NCBI GenBank assembly: GCA_022072055.1
Contig: JAJVIK010000011.1
Span: 432,597-496,596 of the forward strand
Direction: 5' to 3'
DNA: 64,000 bases
Origin: a bacterium
GTDB lineage: Bacteria; Hinthialibacterota; Hinthialibacteria; OLB16
The notes below the pieces were generated by a model. That model was not told the DNA's origin, searched no databases, and saw nothing but the letters and a program-made list of their open reading frames with translations. A program made the position numbers and the translations under genes. Shown here piece after piece: positions 18,637 to 27,955 of the stretch (position 1 is its first letter; each line of letters opens with the position of its first letter).

Positions 18637-19448
18637 CCACCCCCTTTGGAATGACCGAAGAACAGATCGAGCGGTACGCGCGCCATATCATCCTGCCGGA
18701 AATGGGGGGGGTGGGGCAACGTAAGCTGCTCGCCTCCAGCGCGTTGATTGTCGGCGCGGGCGGGCTCGGCAGCCCCGCCGCCCTGTACCTGGTCGCCGCC
18801 GGGCTCGGCAAACTCGGCCTGGTGGACATGGATGTTGTCGATCTCTCCAACCTCCAACGCCAAGTCCTGCACCACACCCCGGATGTGGGCCATCCCAAGC
18901 TCGATTCCGCCCGCCGAAAACTCACCGCGATGAACCCGGACCTTGAGCTGGTCACGCATGAGACCCGCTTGATGTCCCACAACGCCCTGGAGTTTCTGGC
19001 CGACTATGATGTCATCATCGACGGCACCGACAACTTTCCGGCGCGGTATCTGATCAACGACGCCTGTGTGATGCTGGGCAAGCCGCTGATCCACGCGGGG
19101 ATTTTTCGCTTCGAGGGTCAGATCCTGGTGATTAAACCGGGCGAGGGACCCTGCTACCGCTGCCTGTATCCGGACCCACCCCCAGCGGGGTTGGTTCCTT
19201 CATGCCAGGAAGCAGGCATTCTAGGGTCGGTGGCCGGGGTCCTCGGCGTGCTGCAGGCCACCGAGGCGATCAAGGTTTTGTGCGGGATCGGGTCGCCGCT
19301 GGTGGGGAGGCTGCTGATTTATGACGCCCTCAACGCCGATTTCCGCAAGGTGCGGATTCCGAGAGACCCCGCCTGTGCAATCTGCGGGTCAAACCCTACA
19401 ATCACCGAGCTCGAAGACCTGGAACTGGCCCCATGCCAGTTGCCATGA
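18633..19448 (+). CDS. moeB: MoeB/ThiF/HesA-family adenylyltransferase
   Basis: 271 residues of the E1-like superfamily that adenylates the C-terminus of a ubiquitin-fold sulfur carrier (MoaD, ThiS or similar). Seen: TEEQIERYARHIILPEMGG at the start, the nucleotide loop GAGGLGSPAALYL, DMDVVDLSNLQRQVL, DGTDNFPARYL, and zinc-ligand pairs CYRC and CAIC near positions 175 and 250. There is no C-terminal rhodanese domain. The start overlaps the upstream stop; ATG 18651 is an alternative. The NIL protein follows 16 bp later, which suggests sulfur transfer to metabolites as well as molybdopterin synthesis; the partner carrier is not in the window. Confidence 0.85.
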   Translation: MTTPFGMTEEQIERYARHIILPEMGGVGQRKLLASSALIVGAGGLGSPAALYLVAAGLGKLGLVDMDVVDLSNLQRQVLHHTPDVGHPKLDSARRKLTAMNPDLELVTHETRLMSHNALEFLADYDVIIDGTDNFPARYLINDACVMLGKPLIHAGIFRFEGQILVIKPGEGPCYRCLYPDPPPAGLVPSCQEAGILGSVAGVLGVLQATEAIKVLCGIGSPLVGRLLIYDALNADFRKVRIPRDPACAICGSNPTITELEDLELAPCQLP

Positions 19449-19464
19449 ACAGAAGGGGGAAAAC

Positions 19465-19707
19465 ATGGGCACACGACGGATCAAGCTGACCTTCCCCGAG
19501 CATCTCATCAAGGAGCCGGTCCTATTCACTGTGGCCAAGCGCTTCGATGTGATGCCGAATATCCGACGCGCCAAGGTTTCAGCCACGGCGGGGGAAATGG
19601 TTCTCGAACTTTCGGGCGAGGAGGAGCATCTGGACGAGGCCATCGCCCACCTCCAGGAGACCGGGGTCGAGGTCGAGCCGGTTTCCGGCGATGTGATCGC
19701 CGGGTAG
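19465..19707 (+). CDS. Stand-alone NIL-domain protein
   Basis: 80 residues, almost entirely one NIL domain (RIKLTFPEHLIKEPVLFTVA, then IRRAKVSATAGEMVLELSG and a C-terminal helix-strand). NIL domains occur at the end of MetN transporters, where they bind methionine, and on ferredoxin-like proteins linked to homocysteine synthesis. AAGGGGG lies a few bases before ATG 19465; the frame extends upstream only as a shadow of moeB. Position between moeB and the BrkB gene suggests a sulfur-related role; no iron-sulfur motif is present. Confidence 0.85.
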   Translation: MGTRRIKLTFPEHLIKEPVLFTVAKRFDVMPNIRRAKVSATAGEMVLELSGEEEHLDEAIAHLQETGVEVEPVSGDVIAG

Positions 19708-19719
19708 AGTTTCTTCGCG

Positions 19720-21303
19720 ATGAAAACCGCCTGGCCCCCGGGCGCGCAGGTGGCGGTCCGTGACCGGATCTCCACATTCTGGAAGAGAACCCGCCGAGCG
19801 ACCACCCGCATCCTCGGCCGCCACCGGGATGACCACATCATTTATCTCGCTGGCAGCCTCGCGTTCTTCACCCTCACCGCCTTGATTCCGATCAGCGCGG
19901 TCTCGCTTTCCCTCTTTTCGGCCTACATCAGCGAGGAGCAAGAGGAGGTCTTTTACAACTATATCCTGGAGTATGTCTTTCCCTTCAGCCCGGACAAGCA
20001 GATCAAGGGGATCGACAAGCTGTTTTCGAAGGAAGCCGGGATGGTTGATTCCGCGGTCGCGGACGCGCCGCATTCGGCGACCGGCGCCGCGGTTGTCGGT
20101 CCGCCGGCTCCGTCCGCGGCGATTTCTCCGCCCACGCAGGCGGAAGACGCGGAAGCGAGAGGTGGAGATGTCGAGAGCCTGGAGGAGAATCTCCGCGACA
20201 GCGTGAAGAACTTCATCGATCAGGCCCGCAAGCTCAAGTGGATCGGCCTGATCTTCCTGATCATCACCTCGATCTGGTTGTTCGATTCGATCGAGGATGC
20301 TTTCAACGGCATTTGGCGCGCCGATCAGCGCCGTCCCTTCATTCGCCGGTTCACGACCTTCTGGACTGTCCTGACCCTCACTCCGCTCCTCATGGTCGGA
20401 CCGATTTTCTTCAACCGCTATGTTCAGAGCCACTCGTTCATCTCCAAGGACTGGGTCTGGCTCTGGAACCTGTATTCCCTGGGGCAAACCCTGCTGCCCT
20501 ATCTGCTGACCTGGTTCGCGGTCTGGCTCCTTTATGTGGTGGTGCCGAATGGGACAGTGGCTTGGCGACCGGCGGCGATCAGCGCGTTTGCCGTCGCGGT
20601 GCTGTGGGAGGTCCTCAAACCGATCTTCGCGGTCTACGCCGTCCGGGGGGTGACCAACCAGATTCTGTATGGAAGCCTCTCTCTGGTGGCGTTGGTGCTT
20701 TTGTGGACATATTACACTTGGTGGCTGATCCTGCTGGGATTCGAGGTGACCGCGTACCTCCAGTATCCGGATTGGGATCAGGCCACCCCCTCAGGCGACT
20801 TGGCGGAGGAGATTGCGCTTTTCTATGCCTGGGGCGGATTGTATGAAACCGGGAAGCACTTTCAGTCCGGAAATGGGGGGGTCTCCACGGAACATCTTTC
20901 GGGGCAGCTGGGTCTCCATAAGGTCCGAACGCTGCGCATCCTGGAGGCATTGGAGGAGAAGGGGATCCTCGCGCGGGACCGCAAGGGGCTCTGGTATCCG
21001 GCGGTGCCGCTCTCAAAGATCACCTGGTACGAGGTGGCGCGCGCCCTGGAGTATGAGATCGATTCCTCTCACATCACCTTGTCGGATTGGTTGGATTCGG
21101 CGCTACAGGCTCGCGGCATACGGGGTTACCATCAGGACACTCGCAACCTCCCGACTCTCGCGGCGATTGTGGACAGTCGCGTAAACGGCTCCGTGCTTGC
21201 ACCCACTCTGGATGGCGAAAGCCTCCCGGAGACCGTGCCCGCGGCGCTTGCGGACATGGGCGATTCCGTTCCCCCAGAAGGCTCCGACCAAAGCGCGCCA
21301 TGA
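19720..21303 (+). CDS. YihY/BrkB-family membrane protein with winged-helix C-terminus
   Basis: 527 residues, inner membrane. Typical features: HIIYLAGSLAFFTLTALIPI first helix, IWLFDSIEDAFNGIWRADQRRP, a run of further helices, and LWTYYTWWLILLGFEVTAYL. Between about residues 104 and 157 there is an Ala/Pro/Glu-rich insertion that is absent from ordinary family members. The C-terminal part (about 388-447; LSGQLGLHKVRTLRILEALE and KGILARDRKGLWYP) resembles a winged-helix domain seen in long BrkB proteins. Molecular function in this family is not settled. Starts 12 bp after the NIL gene and overlaps the next gene by ATGA. Confidence 0.85.
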   Translation: MKTAWPPGAQVAVRDRISTFWKRTRRATTRILGRHRDDHIIYLAGSLAFFTLTALIPISAVSLSLFSAYISEEQEEVFYNYILEYVFPFSPDKQIKGIDKLFSKEAGMVDSAVADAPHSATGAAVVGPPAPSAAISPPTQAEDAEARGGDVESLEENLRDSVKNFIDQARKLKWIGLIFLIITSIWLFDSIEDAFNGIWRADQRRPFIRRFTTFWTVLTLTPLLMVGPIFFNRYVQSHSFISKDWVWLWNLYSLGQTLLPYLLTWFAVWLLYVVVPNGTVAWRPAAISAFAVAVLWEVLKPIFAVYAVRGVTNQILYGSLSLVALVLLWTYYTWWLILLGFEVTAYLQYPDWDQATPSGDLAEEIALFYAWGGLYETGKHFQSGNGGVSTEHLSGQLGLHKVRTLRILEALEEKGILARDRKGLWYPAVPLSKITWYEVARALEYEIDSSHITLSDWLDSALQARGIRGYHQDTRNLPTLAAIVDSRVNGSVLAPTLDGESLPETVPAALADMGDSVPPEGSDQSAP

Positions 21304-23135
21304 AACGCATCCTCCTCCGCCTACTCGCTCTGGTGTTGGGGATCTTGGTGGTGGTGGCGGCTCTGATTTGGTATCGACGGCCCTATCTTGACCCCAAGCA
21401 GCTCCTCGACACGGTTCGCGGACGAATCGAGGAGTCCATCGGCCGCTCGGTGGAATTCAAGGAGGCGGAGCTCGCCGGGCTGGAGGGGATTGAGATCACC
21501 GGTCTCCGGATTCCCTCGGCGGCATGGGATGGTGGGCTGCTCCTCCTCGAGGCGGAGCGCGCGAGCGCTCGTTGGAAATGGTTGGGAGCCTTGATGGGGG
21601 GGCTGACACGGATCGAGTGCGAAATCGACAAACCGAGAGTCCGCTTGGCTTATCACCCGGAGCGCGGTTGGAATTGGGAAGCGGAGCAGCCCACCCGGGA
21701 GCGCTCGGAATCCATGGAAGACACCTCTCCCCCGCGCGGAACGAATCGGGCGCGGGGGCGCATGCGCATCGGCATCCAGGCGAAGGATTTGGATCTGGAG
21801 CTCGCGCACCCCGATTGGAACGCGTGGCGTGTGGCGGCGCCGAGAACCTCCACGGTGGAGTTGGTTCGGTCGGGGGACCATATGGGGAGCTGGGCGCTGA
21901 CCACGGAGGCGGAGGTCCGTTCCGGGAGCCTCCCCGCGACCTTCCCTTCCTTGTCGCCGTTCAACAACAACCTCCTGGCCACCTTCAGCCCCGCGGCCGC
22001 GCGCCTCTCCCTGAACGCGGAGGGGCATTGGACGGCGGAGACTTATGAGCTCCAGTCGCGCGGCGAAAAGGGGCTGGAATACCAGGGACCGGGATTCAAC
22101 CTGTCGGTTGATCGATTTCGTTTCGCGCTTCGTCGCGGTCCGGGCGAGCCCACTCGCCTGGAATCGGCGGCGCTCGATGTGGCGCGTGTGGAGCTGGCGA
22201 ATTGGGCGAGCCCGCTCGTGGCTCAGATGCGCATGCCCTGGACCGAACCGCCCTCCGGTCCGATGCGCTTCGAGGTCCGAAACCTTCAGGTCATCGAGGA
22301 CCGTTTGAGTCTGACGGTGGATGGAGTCCGAATTGAATCGGTCACCTTCGCCGCGCGGGACCTCCCGTGGCTGAGGATCCTCACGCGCCGAGAGTTGTGG
22401 GGTCTGCGCGATGTGACCCTCAAGACCACGCTCGATTTCCGGGACCGTGGGAGGCGCTGCGACTGGTCGGGAGGACAGATTTCACTCGATGGAGGGAAAG
22501 GTGGAACTGTCATTACCCAGGGGTTTTTCCGGGGCGGAGAGGGTTCCGAGTGGCAGGCCAGGACCCAAGTCAGCCGCTACCCGGTCCCCAGCCAGGAGGT
22601 CGAGGGGCAGGTCTTCGAGCCGGGAGTGCTTTCGGGTGAAATGACCTGGGGAGAGGTTCGCACTCGGGACGGAGGGATCACCCTTTCCGGGAAGGGAAAA
22701 ATCGTCCTCGAGGGCGGAGAAATAGGCGCGGTTCGGATGCTGGGACGGATTGACGAGATACTGGATGTGGAGGCGATTGCCCGGTCTCGCTTCGAGACAC
22801 TCTCTTTCCATTTCGACCATGATGGAACGCGTCTGAAGATCGACAACTTGAACCTGAGGAGTAAGCTCCTGGAATTGGAGGGTGGAGGAGTTTATGGAGG
22901 CGGGGGCGAGATCGAAATTGACTTGGTGGGGAGGCCCAGCCAGGAGCTTGCCGCGACGATGAAAAAGCGCTCCGCCGCGGTTTTGGTCGGGGCCATCTCC
23001 AGCTCGGGTCGCATCGCCGTGAAGATCCGCGGAAACCTCGACCACCCCGAATATGAATTCATCCCGGGCGAGGGGGTGGAGATCCCGATACAGGACATCC
23101 TGGAGGAAATTACCGGAAAACCAAAGGGGCAATGA
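21300..23135 (+). CDS. AsmA/DUF748-like membrane-anchored protein
   Basis: 611 residues from ATG 21300, overlapping the BrkB stop. One N-terminal transmembrane helix (LLRLLALVLGILVVVAALIW) followed by ELAGLEGIEITGLRIPS and a long beta-rich periplasmic region. The C-terminal part (IDEILDVEAIARSRFETLSF, LNLRSKLLELEGGGVYGGGG) resembles AsmA-like proteins of the repeating beta-groove group that help move lipids to the outer membrane. The family assignment is from pattern only. A small start-to-end operon with moeB, NIL and BrkB is likely. Confidence 0.7.
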   Translation: MKRILLRLLALVLGILVVVAALIWYRRPYLDPKQLLDTVRGRIEESIGRSVEFKEAELAGLEGIEITGLRIPSAAWDGGLLLLEAERASARWKWLGALMGGLTRIECEIDKPRVRLAYHPERGWNWEAEQPTRERSESMEDTSPPRGTNRARGRMRIGIQAKDLDLELAHPDWNAWRVAAPRTSTVELVRSGDHMGSWALTTEAEVRSGSLPATFPSLSPFNNNLLATFSPAAARLSLNAEGHWTAETYELQSRGEKGLEYQGPGFNLSVDRFRFALRRGPGEPTRLESAALDVARVELANWASPLVAQMRMPWTEPPSGPMRFEVRNLQVIEDRLSLTVDGVRIESVTFAARDLPWLRILTRRELWGLRDVTLKTTLDFRDRGRRCDWSGGQISLDGGKGGTVITQGFFRGGEGSEWQARTQVSRYPVPSQEVEGQVFEPGVLSGEMTWGEVRTRDGGITLSGKGKIVLEGGEIGAVRMLGRIDEILDVEAIARSRFETLSFHFDHDGTRLKIDNLNLRSKLLELEGGGVYGGGGEIEIDLVGRPSQELAATMKKRSAAVLVGAISSSGRIAVKIRGNLDHPEYEFIPGEGVEIPIQDILEEITGKPKGQ

Positions 23136-23177
23136 AAGCTTTTCCCCCGTTACCCTTCCGCTTTGGGGAAGATCCCC

Positions 23178-23183
23178 TATAAT
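23178..23183 (+). promoter_or_regulatory. Candidate -10 element for typA
   Basis: Perfect TATAAT 138 bp before ATG 23321 in the gap after the AsmA-like gene. The hexamer 17 bp upstream is a poor -35, so this is only a suggestion. An imperfect CTTCC/GGAAG stem just before it (23155-23171) lacks a T-run and is not called a terminator. Confidence 0.3.
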
Positions 23184-23320
23184 CACTTAAGATTCAGGGA
23201 AATCTCTCCCCACGGAATCCCCCCTTTTCGCGACAATTGCAGCTTGCCCGCGACCCCGGATGGTGACTGGGTGAGGAAGTGTGTTCGCGGAACGGGACGG
23301 TAGTGAAAGGATTGGAAAAA

Positions 23321-25162
23321 ATGTCGGCAGTCGCCACCCCCACGGCCACGGAGCGTATCCGCAATCTGGCCATCATCGCCCATATCGACCATGGGAAGAC
23401 CACCCTCATCGATGCGATCCTTCGCGAGTGCGGAGCGTTTCGCCAGAATCAGCAGGTCCAAGAGCGGATCATGGACTCCAATGACCAGGAACGCGAGCGT
23501 GGGATCACCATCTTCGCCAAGAGCGCCACGGTGTGGTGGGAGGACTATGAGATCAACATTGTGGACACCCCGGGTCACGCCGACTTTTCCGGCGAGGTGG
23601 AGCGGACCCTGGGAATGGTGGACGGCTGCCTGCTCCTGGTGGACGCCGGAGAGGGTCCGATGCCGCAGACCCGTTATGTCCTCAAGCGCGCGCTTGCCCT
23701 CGGACTGCGCCCGATTGTGGTCTTGAACAAAGCCGACCGCCCCAACTGCAATCCGGATGAGTCCCTGAACGAGGTGTTTGATCTGTTCATGGAGCTCGGC
23801 GCAACCGATGAGCAGGCCGACTTTCCACACATCTACGCCTCCGCGCTCGAGGGTTGGGCGGTGCGCGAGATGGAGGACGAGAAGGAGGGACTGCGACCGC
23901 TTTTCGAGCTGATTGTCGCGCATGTCCCCGTCCCAACGGGCGAAATCGAGCAACCCTTCCAGATGCAGGTCACCACGCTCGACTGGAACGAATATGTCGG
24001 GCGACTTTTCGGCGGGCGGGTCCTGCGCGGCGAGATCCGGAGGGGCCAGACCTTGTTCCGGGTTCCGGTGAACGGCGACGAGCCGCGCCGCTTCACCCTT
24101 TCCAAGATTTGGGGCCATGATGGGATGAAGAGGGTCGAGAGGGAAAAAGCCTCGGTGGGGGAGATCCTCTTTCTCGCCGGGGTCGAGGAGGTCGAGATCG
24201 GCGACACCATCTGTCATCCCGACCAGATCGAAGCCCTGCCCCCGCTCCAAATCGACGAACCCACGGTATCGATGACCTTTCTGCCGAACAACTCCCCCTT
24301 CGCCGGAAAGGACGGCAAGGCGGTGACGATCAAGAATATTCAGGAGCGCCTCCAGAAAGAGCTGAAGACCAATGTCTCCCTGCGGGTGAAGGACCTCGGT
24401 CAGGATGGCGTGGAGGTTTCCGGGCGCGGGGAATTACATCTTTCGGTCCTGATCGAGACCCTCCGGCGCGAGGGATGGGAGCTCCTGGTTTCACGTCCGC
24501 GGGTTATCTTTCATGAAGATTCGGGGAAGCGACTCGAGCCGATCGAGGTGTTGTCCATCGATGTCCCGGAGGATTACCTGGGCGCGGTGATGGAGAGAAT
24601 CGCCCAGCGCAAGGCCGAGATCAAGGACATGGCGCATGGACAGGATGGCCGGGTGCGGATCGAGGCGTTGATCCCGACACGCGGGCTGGTCGGGTATCGC
24701 TCCGAGTTTCTCACCGACACGCGCGGGATGGGAATCCTGGCATCGCGGTTCCTGGAGTACGGAGACTTCAGGGGCGAGGTGGTCCACCGCACCAAGGGGA
24801 GCCTGGTGGCGATGGAGACCGAGAAGACCACCGGTTACGCCCTCGATAACCTCCAGCAGCGCGCGGTGATGTTCGTGGGGCCGGGCGAGGACGTGTACGA
24901 GGGGCAGGTTGTCGGCGAAAACTCCCGCGAGGGGGACATGGTGGTGAACCCTTGCAAGAAGAAGCAGCTCACCAACATGCGCGCCTCCGGCTCGGATGAC
25001 GCCGCGATCTTGACTCCCCCAAGGCGCCTTACCCTTGAGCAGGCGATTGAGTGGATCACGGATGACGAAATGGTGGAGGCGACCCCTGAATCGATTCGAA
25101 TCCGGAAGCGGATTCTCAAGGAATCGGACAGGAAAAGGAGCAAACAGATAGGCGGCAACTGA
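23321..25162 (+). CDS. typA: Ribosome-associated GTPase TypA/BipA
   Basis: 613 residues, the normal TypA length. GTPase motifs: [15 protein letters not shown] (P-loop), [37 protein letters not shown]; then domain II ([20 protein letters not shown]) and the BipA-specific C-terminus ([40 protein letters not shown]). It binds 70S ribosomes and helps 50S assembly and translation under stress. ATG 23321 begins MSAVATP directly before the conserved [13 protein letters not shown]; an in-frame GTG at 23279 would add 14 atypical residues. Confidence 0.95.
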   Translation: MSAVATPTATERIRNLAIIAHIDHGKTTLIDAILRECGAFRQNQQVQERIMDSNDQERERGITIFAKSATVWWEDYEINIVDTPGHADFSGEVERTLGMVDGCLLLVDAGEGPMPQTRYVLKRALALGLRPIVVLNKADRPNCNPDESLNEVFDLFMELGATDEQADFPHIYASALEGWAVREMEDEKEGLRPLFELIVAHVPVPTGEIEQPFQMQVTTLDWNEYVGRLFGGRVLRGEIRRGQTLFRVPVNGDEPRRFTLSKIWGHDGMKRVEREKASVGEILFLAGVEEVEIGDTICHPDQIEALPPLQIDEPTVSMTFLPNNSPFAGKDGKAVTIKNIQERLQKELKTNVSLRVKDLGQDGVEVSGRGELHLSVLIETLRREGWELLVSRPRVIFHEDSGKRLEPIEVLSIDVPEDYLGAVMERIAQRKAEIKDMAHGQDGRVRIEALIPTRGLVGYRSEFLTDTRGMGILASRFLEYGDFRGEVVHRTKGSLVAMETEKTTGYALDNLQQRAVMFVGPGEDVYEGQVVGENSREGDMVVNPCKKKQLTNMRASGSDDAAILTPPRRLTLEQAIEWITDDEMVEATPESIRIRKRILKESDRKRSKQIGGN

Positions 25163-25286
25163 ACCGGCAGGACTTCATGCCCTTGGTATCCGACGGGAAG
25201 CGAACCGCGGGTTGAGGAATTGCGGACCCAATCTGGCTGAGGGACCCTGAAGTTGCGTGGGAGGGATGCCGCCCACTTAAACTTTT

Positions 25287-25514
25287 CTACTTGATCCTCC
25301 GCTTCATCGAGCGCGCCCACAGCAGCGCGCCCACCCCGATGCTCAGGAGCACCAAACCAGCCACGGTGTTCACGAAGCGCGCCCGGAAGCTCATGTCCCA
25401 GAACGAACCGCACAAGGTTGCGACCGCGAAAAAGACCAGGAAACAGCCGATAAAGAGGACTGTCTCCATGTCGCGCCGGGTGGGTTGGTGTTGCTCGTCG
25501 GGTTGTTCGGCCAT
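25287..25514 (-). CDS. Small two-helix membrane protein
   Basis: 75 residues: a polar start (MAEQPDEQHQPTRRD), then two membrane helices (VLFIGCFLVFFAVATLCGSF and VNTVAGLVLLSIGVGALLW) and a basic end. No recognised family. It sits 9 bp downstream of another small membrane protein and the symporter in the same direction, so it is probably a transporter accessory or partner subunit. Confidence 0.65.
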   Translation of the reverse strand: MAEQPDEQHQPTRRDMETVLFIGCFLVFFAVATLCGSFWDMSFRARFVNTVAGLVLLSIGVGALLWARSMKRRIK

Positions 25515-25523
25515 GGCGGGATC

Positions 25524-25796
25524 TCAGAAATAAAGATAAATGCAGACGTGCGGGAACATGGAGAGAACGGTCCAAACCCGCAGGTCGTGGTACCATTTCC
25601 TGGAGGGAGCGTCCACGTTCACATATTCGGTCTTGAGACACATCACCCAGATCATGGTTCCCACGAAGAGAGCCACCGCCGAAAGCCTCCACCAGATCGG
25701 CGGAATCTGATCCATGATCCGGTTGTACGGCTCAAAGATCGCCGCGAGGGGAGGGCCGAAGACCGCGGTGCAAAACTCGGAGAACCACTCCATCAC
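25524..25796 (-). CDS. Small membrane protein overlapping the symporter gene
   Basis: 90 residues with one or two membrane helices (WWRLSAVALFVGTMIWVMCL and WTVLSMFPHVCIYLYF). Its ATG overlaps the symporter stop (25793-25796, ATGA), so translation is likely coupled. Small membrane partners encoded after SSS-family transporters are known in several bacteria; this one is not a recognised family. Confidence 0.65.
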   Translation of the reverse strand: MMEWFSEFCTAVFGPPLAAIFEPYNRIMDQIPPIWWRLSAVALFVGTMIWVMCLKTEYVNVDAPSRKWYHDLRVWTVLSMFPHVCIYLYF

Positions 25797-27367
25797 GCCC
25801 TCTCCTTGACCAGGACTCGGTCCACCTTACCCGCCTTCATCACCTGGCTGAAGATCAAGCCCTCGGTTTTCTCCGGGGGATCAGGGGGGGTGAGCAGGCT
25901 CACCACGATGGTGACCACCGCGGAAAGCAGGAACGACCACATCGCGATGAACAGGAACGGGTTCGCGGTCGGGAAGACCCCCTCGGTGTTCTTCAAGACG
26001 ATGGTGAACATCACTCCCAGAACCAATCCCGCGAGGCCCCCCCATTGGTTCGCTCGTCGCCACAGCAACCCCACCAGCAGGATGCCGAACACCGGCCCCT
26101 GGAAGACGGCCAGGCAGCTCTGGATGAACACATAAATCCCCTCATCCACGGAGGCCATGCGCTCGGCCAGCACCGCGGAAAGGATCATGAAGAGCACGGT
26201 GAAGCCGCGTCCCACGAAAAGGGTGTGCCTCTGGCTCAACTTCTTTTTGAAGGCCACATCCATGAAGCGCTCGTAGATATCCGAGGTCCAGACAGTGGTG
26301 ACCGAGTTCAAGGTCGCCCCCACATTCCCCATGAGCGAGGAAAGGAACGCGGCAAACATCAACCCGCGCAACCCCGGCGGCATGATCTGCTTGACCAGCA
26401 TGGGGATCGCCAAGTCCTGATCCTCCAGGTTTGGGACCAGGATGAGGGCCGCAAGCCCCGGCAGCGCAACCATCAGCGGGATAAACACCTTGAGAAACCC
26501 GCCAAAGAGCATCCCCCCCTTGGCGTCCCACTCCGATTTGGCGCCGAAGGTTCGCTGGACCACCGCTTGGTTGCCCGCCATGTAGGAGGTGGCCATGACA
26601 ATCCCGAGGCCGAACACGATCCCATCCCAGGGGAAGTCGGTCTGGGTGTTGTGTGGGAGCAGGATGGTGTAATGGTCGCTGTACTGGGGGCCAAGCGCGG
26701 CGACCTGCTCCCGAAGGCTGCTCCAACCCCCGACTTCCCAAAAACTCAGGGCCAACAGGGAAAGCCCGCCGACATACATGATCAGGAGCTGGACCACATC
26801 GGTGAACACCACGGCGGTCAGCCCGCCCGCGTATGTGTAGATCCCGGTTACAATGACGATAACCCAGATGGACACATGAGGATCCCACCCCAGAACGCCG
26901 TGCAGGAACTTGTCCGCGGTGAGCCACAGCATGACCGCCTGGGAAACCAGGAAGAAGATCCCCCAGAAGGAGGCGTGGATCATCCGGACGGCGTTGTTGT
27001 AGCGTCGTCCCAGGAATTCCGGGATGGTGTAAACCCGCGCGCGCCAGTAGTAGGGAATGAACAGAAAGGCGGCGATGGCCATCGCGGGCATGGAGCCGAG
27101 CCAATCAAAGTTCGCGGCGGAGATTCCGGAACCGTACACCGCCCCCGCCACCGCCACAAAATCGAAGGCCCCGATGTCGGAAACGACAATCGACATGCCG
27201 ATGGCCCAAAAGGGGAGCGCCCGACCGGCCAGAAAGAAATCCTCTCCGGTCCCGACAAACTTCCCGAAGAAGGTCCCGAGCAGAAAAATCCCCACCATGT
27301 AAACCATGATGATGCCGATGTCGATGCTGGCCAGGCCGACAAAGGCCTGTGGCGCGGATGGATCCAT
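25793..27367 (-). CDS. Sodium:solute symporter (SSS family)
   Basis: 524 residues with about 13 membrane helices. Typical SSS features: DIGIIMVYMVGIFLLGTFFG at the N-terminus, GEDFFLAGRALPFW, an unwound TM1-type region, YTYAGGLTAVVFTDVVQLLI, ARVYTIPEFLGRRYNNAVR, and LSSLMGNVGATLNSVTTVWT near the Na2-site helix. The family uses the sodium gradient to import sugars, amino acids or related solutes; the sugar-type YTYAGGL motif hints at a carbohydrate. First gene of a three-gene transcript with two small membrane proteins. Confidence 0.9.
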   Translation of the reverse strand: MDPSAPQAFVGLASIDIGIIMVYMVGIFLLGTFFGKFVGTGEDFFLAGRALPFWAIGMSIVVSDIGAFDFVAVAGAVYGSGISAANFDWLGSMPAMAIAAFLFIPYYWRARVYTIPEFLGRRYNNAVRMIHASFWGIFFLVSQAVMLWLTADKFLHGVLGWDPHVSIWVIVIVTGIYTYAGGLTAVVFTDVVQLLIMYVGGLSLLALSFWEVGGWSSLREQVAALGPQYSDHYTILLPHNTQTDFPWDGIVFGLGIVMATSYMAGNQAVVQRTFGAKSEWDAKGGMLFGGFLKVFIPLMVALPGLAALILVPNLEDQDLAIPMLVKQIMPPGLRGLMFAAFLSSLMGNVGATLNSVTTVWTSDIYERFMDVAFKKKLSQRHTLFVGRGFTVLFMILSAVLAERMASVDEGIYVFIQSCLAVFQGPVFGILLVGLLWRRANQWGGLAGLVLGVMFTIVLKNTEGVFPTANPFLFIAMWSFLLSAVVTIVVSLLTPPDPPEKTEGLIFSQVMKAGKVDRVLVKERA

Positions 27368-27533
27368 GGCGACTTAACCGTTCAGAATTGGACGCGGACT
27401 CCACCGAGTCCGCCGACAGACGCCTGGGACTATGGCATGGGTCCGGCTTGGGGTCAATCTTGACGCCGGCCCCTGGGGGGGAAGGTCAAGGAATCGGTGG
27501 AGGCTCGAGGCGCTTGCCGGGGTTTCAGTCCCG

Positions 27534-27562
27534 TTGACAGAAGGGGGGAAAACGGATAGAAC
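27534..27562 (+). promoter_or_regulatory. Promoter of the tRNA-Lys gene
   Basis: A perfect -35 TTGACA (27534-27539), 17 bp, and TAGAAC (27557-27562). The predicted start is about 7 bp further, right at the tRNA 5' end, with a GC-rich stretch between, as is usual for stringently controlled stable-RNA promoters. Confidence 0.65.
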
Positions 27563-27568
27563 CAATCC

Positions 27569-27642
27569 GGGTCACTAGCTCAATTGGTTAGAGCAGCGGA
27601 CTCTTAATCCGGTGGTTCGGGGTTCGAGTCCCCGGTGACCCA
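27569..27642 (+). tRNA. tRNA-Lys (CTT anticodon)
   Basis: 74 nt that fold as a cloverleaf: acceptor GGGTCAC/GTGACCC, D stem GCTC/GAGC, anticodon loop CTCTTAA (CTT, reading AAG), T arm CGGGG-TTCGAGT-CCCCG, discriminator A. The outermost anticodon-stem pair is G-G, the rest pair well. No CCA is encoded. An accessory island begins a few hundred bases downstream. Confidence 0.95.
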
Positions 27643-27875
27643 CTTGCATGAAACCCTTGATAACATTGGGTGAAACGCAAGTTTCCCGCTTCAACTTCAA
27701 GCCTTCGTTCCCTCCCCATTCCGGCCCGATTCCAACTTTGGTCTCGGCAACATCCTGCGCACCACCCACTCCGCTTCGGAGCATGCTTGAGAAGGTTCAT
27801 GCGGCTGCGTTGTTGGTTCACTCGGCCCGAAGCACCTCTCCCACGCTGGTGGAAACCGCGCGCCCCCAAAACCCA

Positions 27876-27903
27876 TTGAACCTCGCCCCCCCGATGCTAT
27901 ACT
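27876..27903 (+). promoter_or_regulatory. Candidate promoter of the orphan Rhs gene
   Basis: TTGAAC (27876-27881), 16 bp, TATACT (27898-27903): four and five matches to consensus. Transcription would begin near 27910, 46 nt before ATG 27956, which has GGAG six bases upstream (27946-27949). It suggests the shortened Rhs gene is expressed on its own. Confidence 0.45.
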
Positions 27904-27955
27904 TACATGCTTTCGTGGTGGTGTGGTTGTGTCCAATCGAACCTTGGAGTTGGAC

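Noticed and set aside
26045-27463. 472-codon plus-strand frame rich in His, Gln, Gly and Pro
   Set aside because: Antisense to the symporter; low-complexity composition of a shadow frame.
27588-27869. Minus-strand ORF ending SPGTRTPNHRIKSPLL
   Set aside because: This ending is the well-known false translation of the complement of a tRNA gene.
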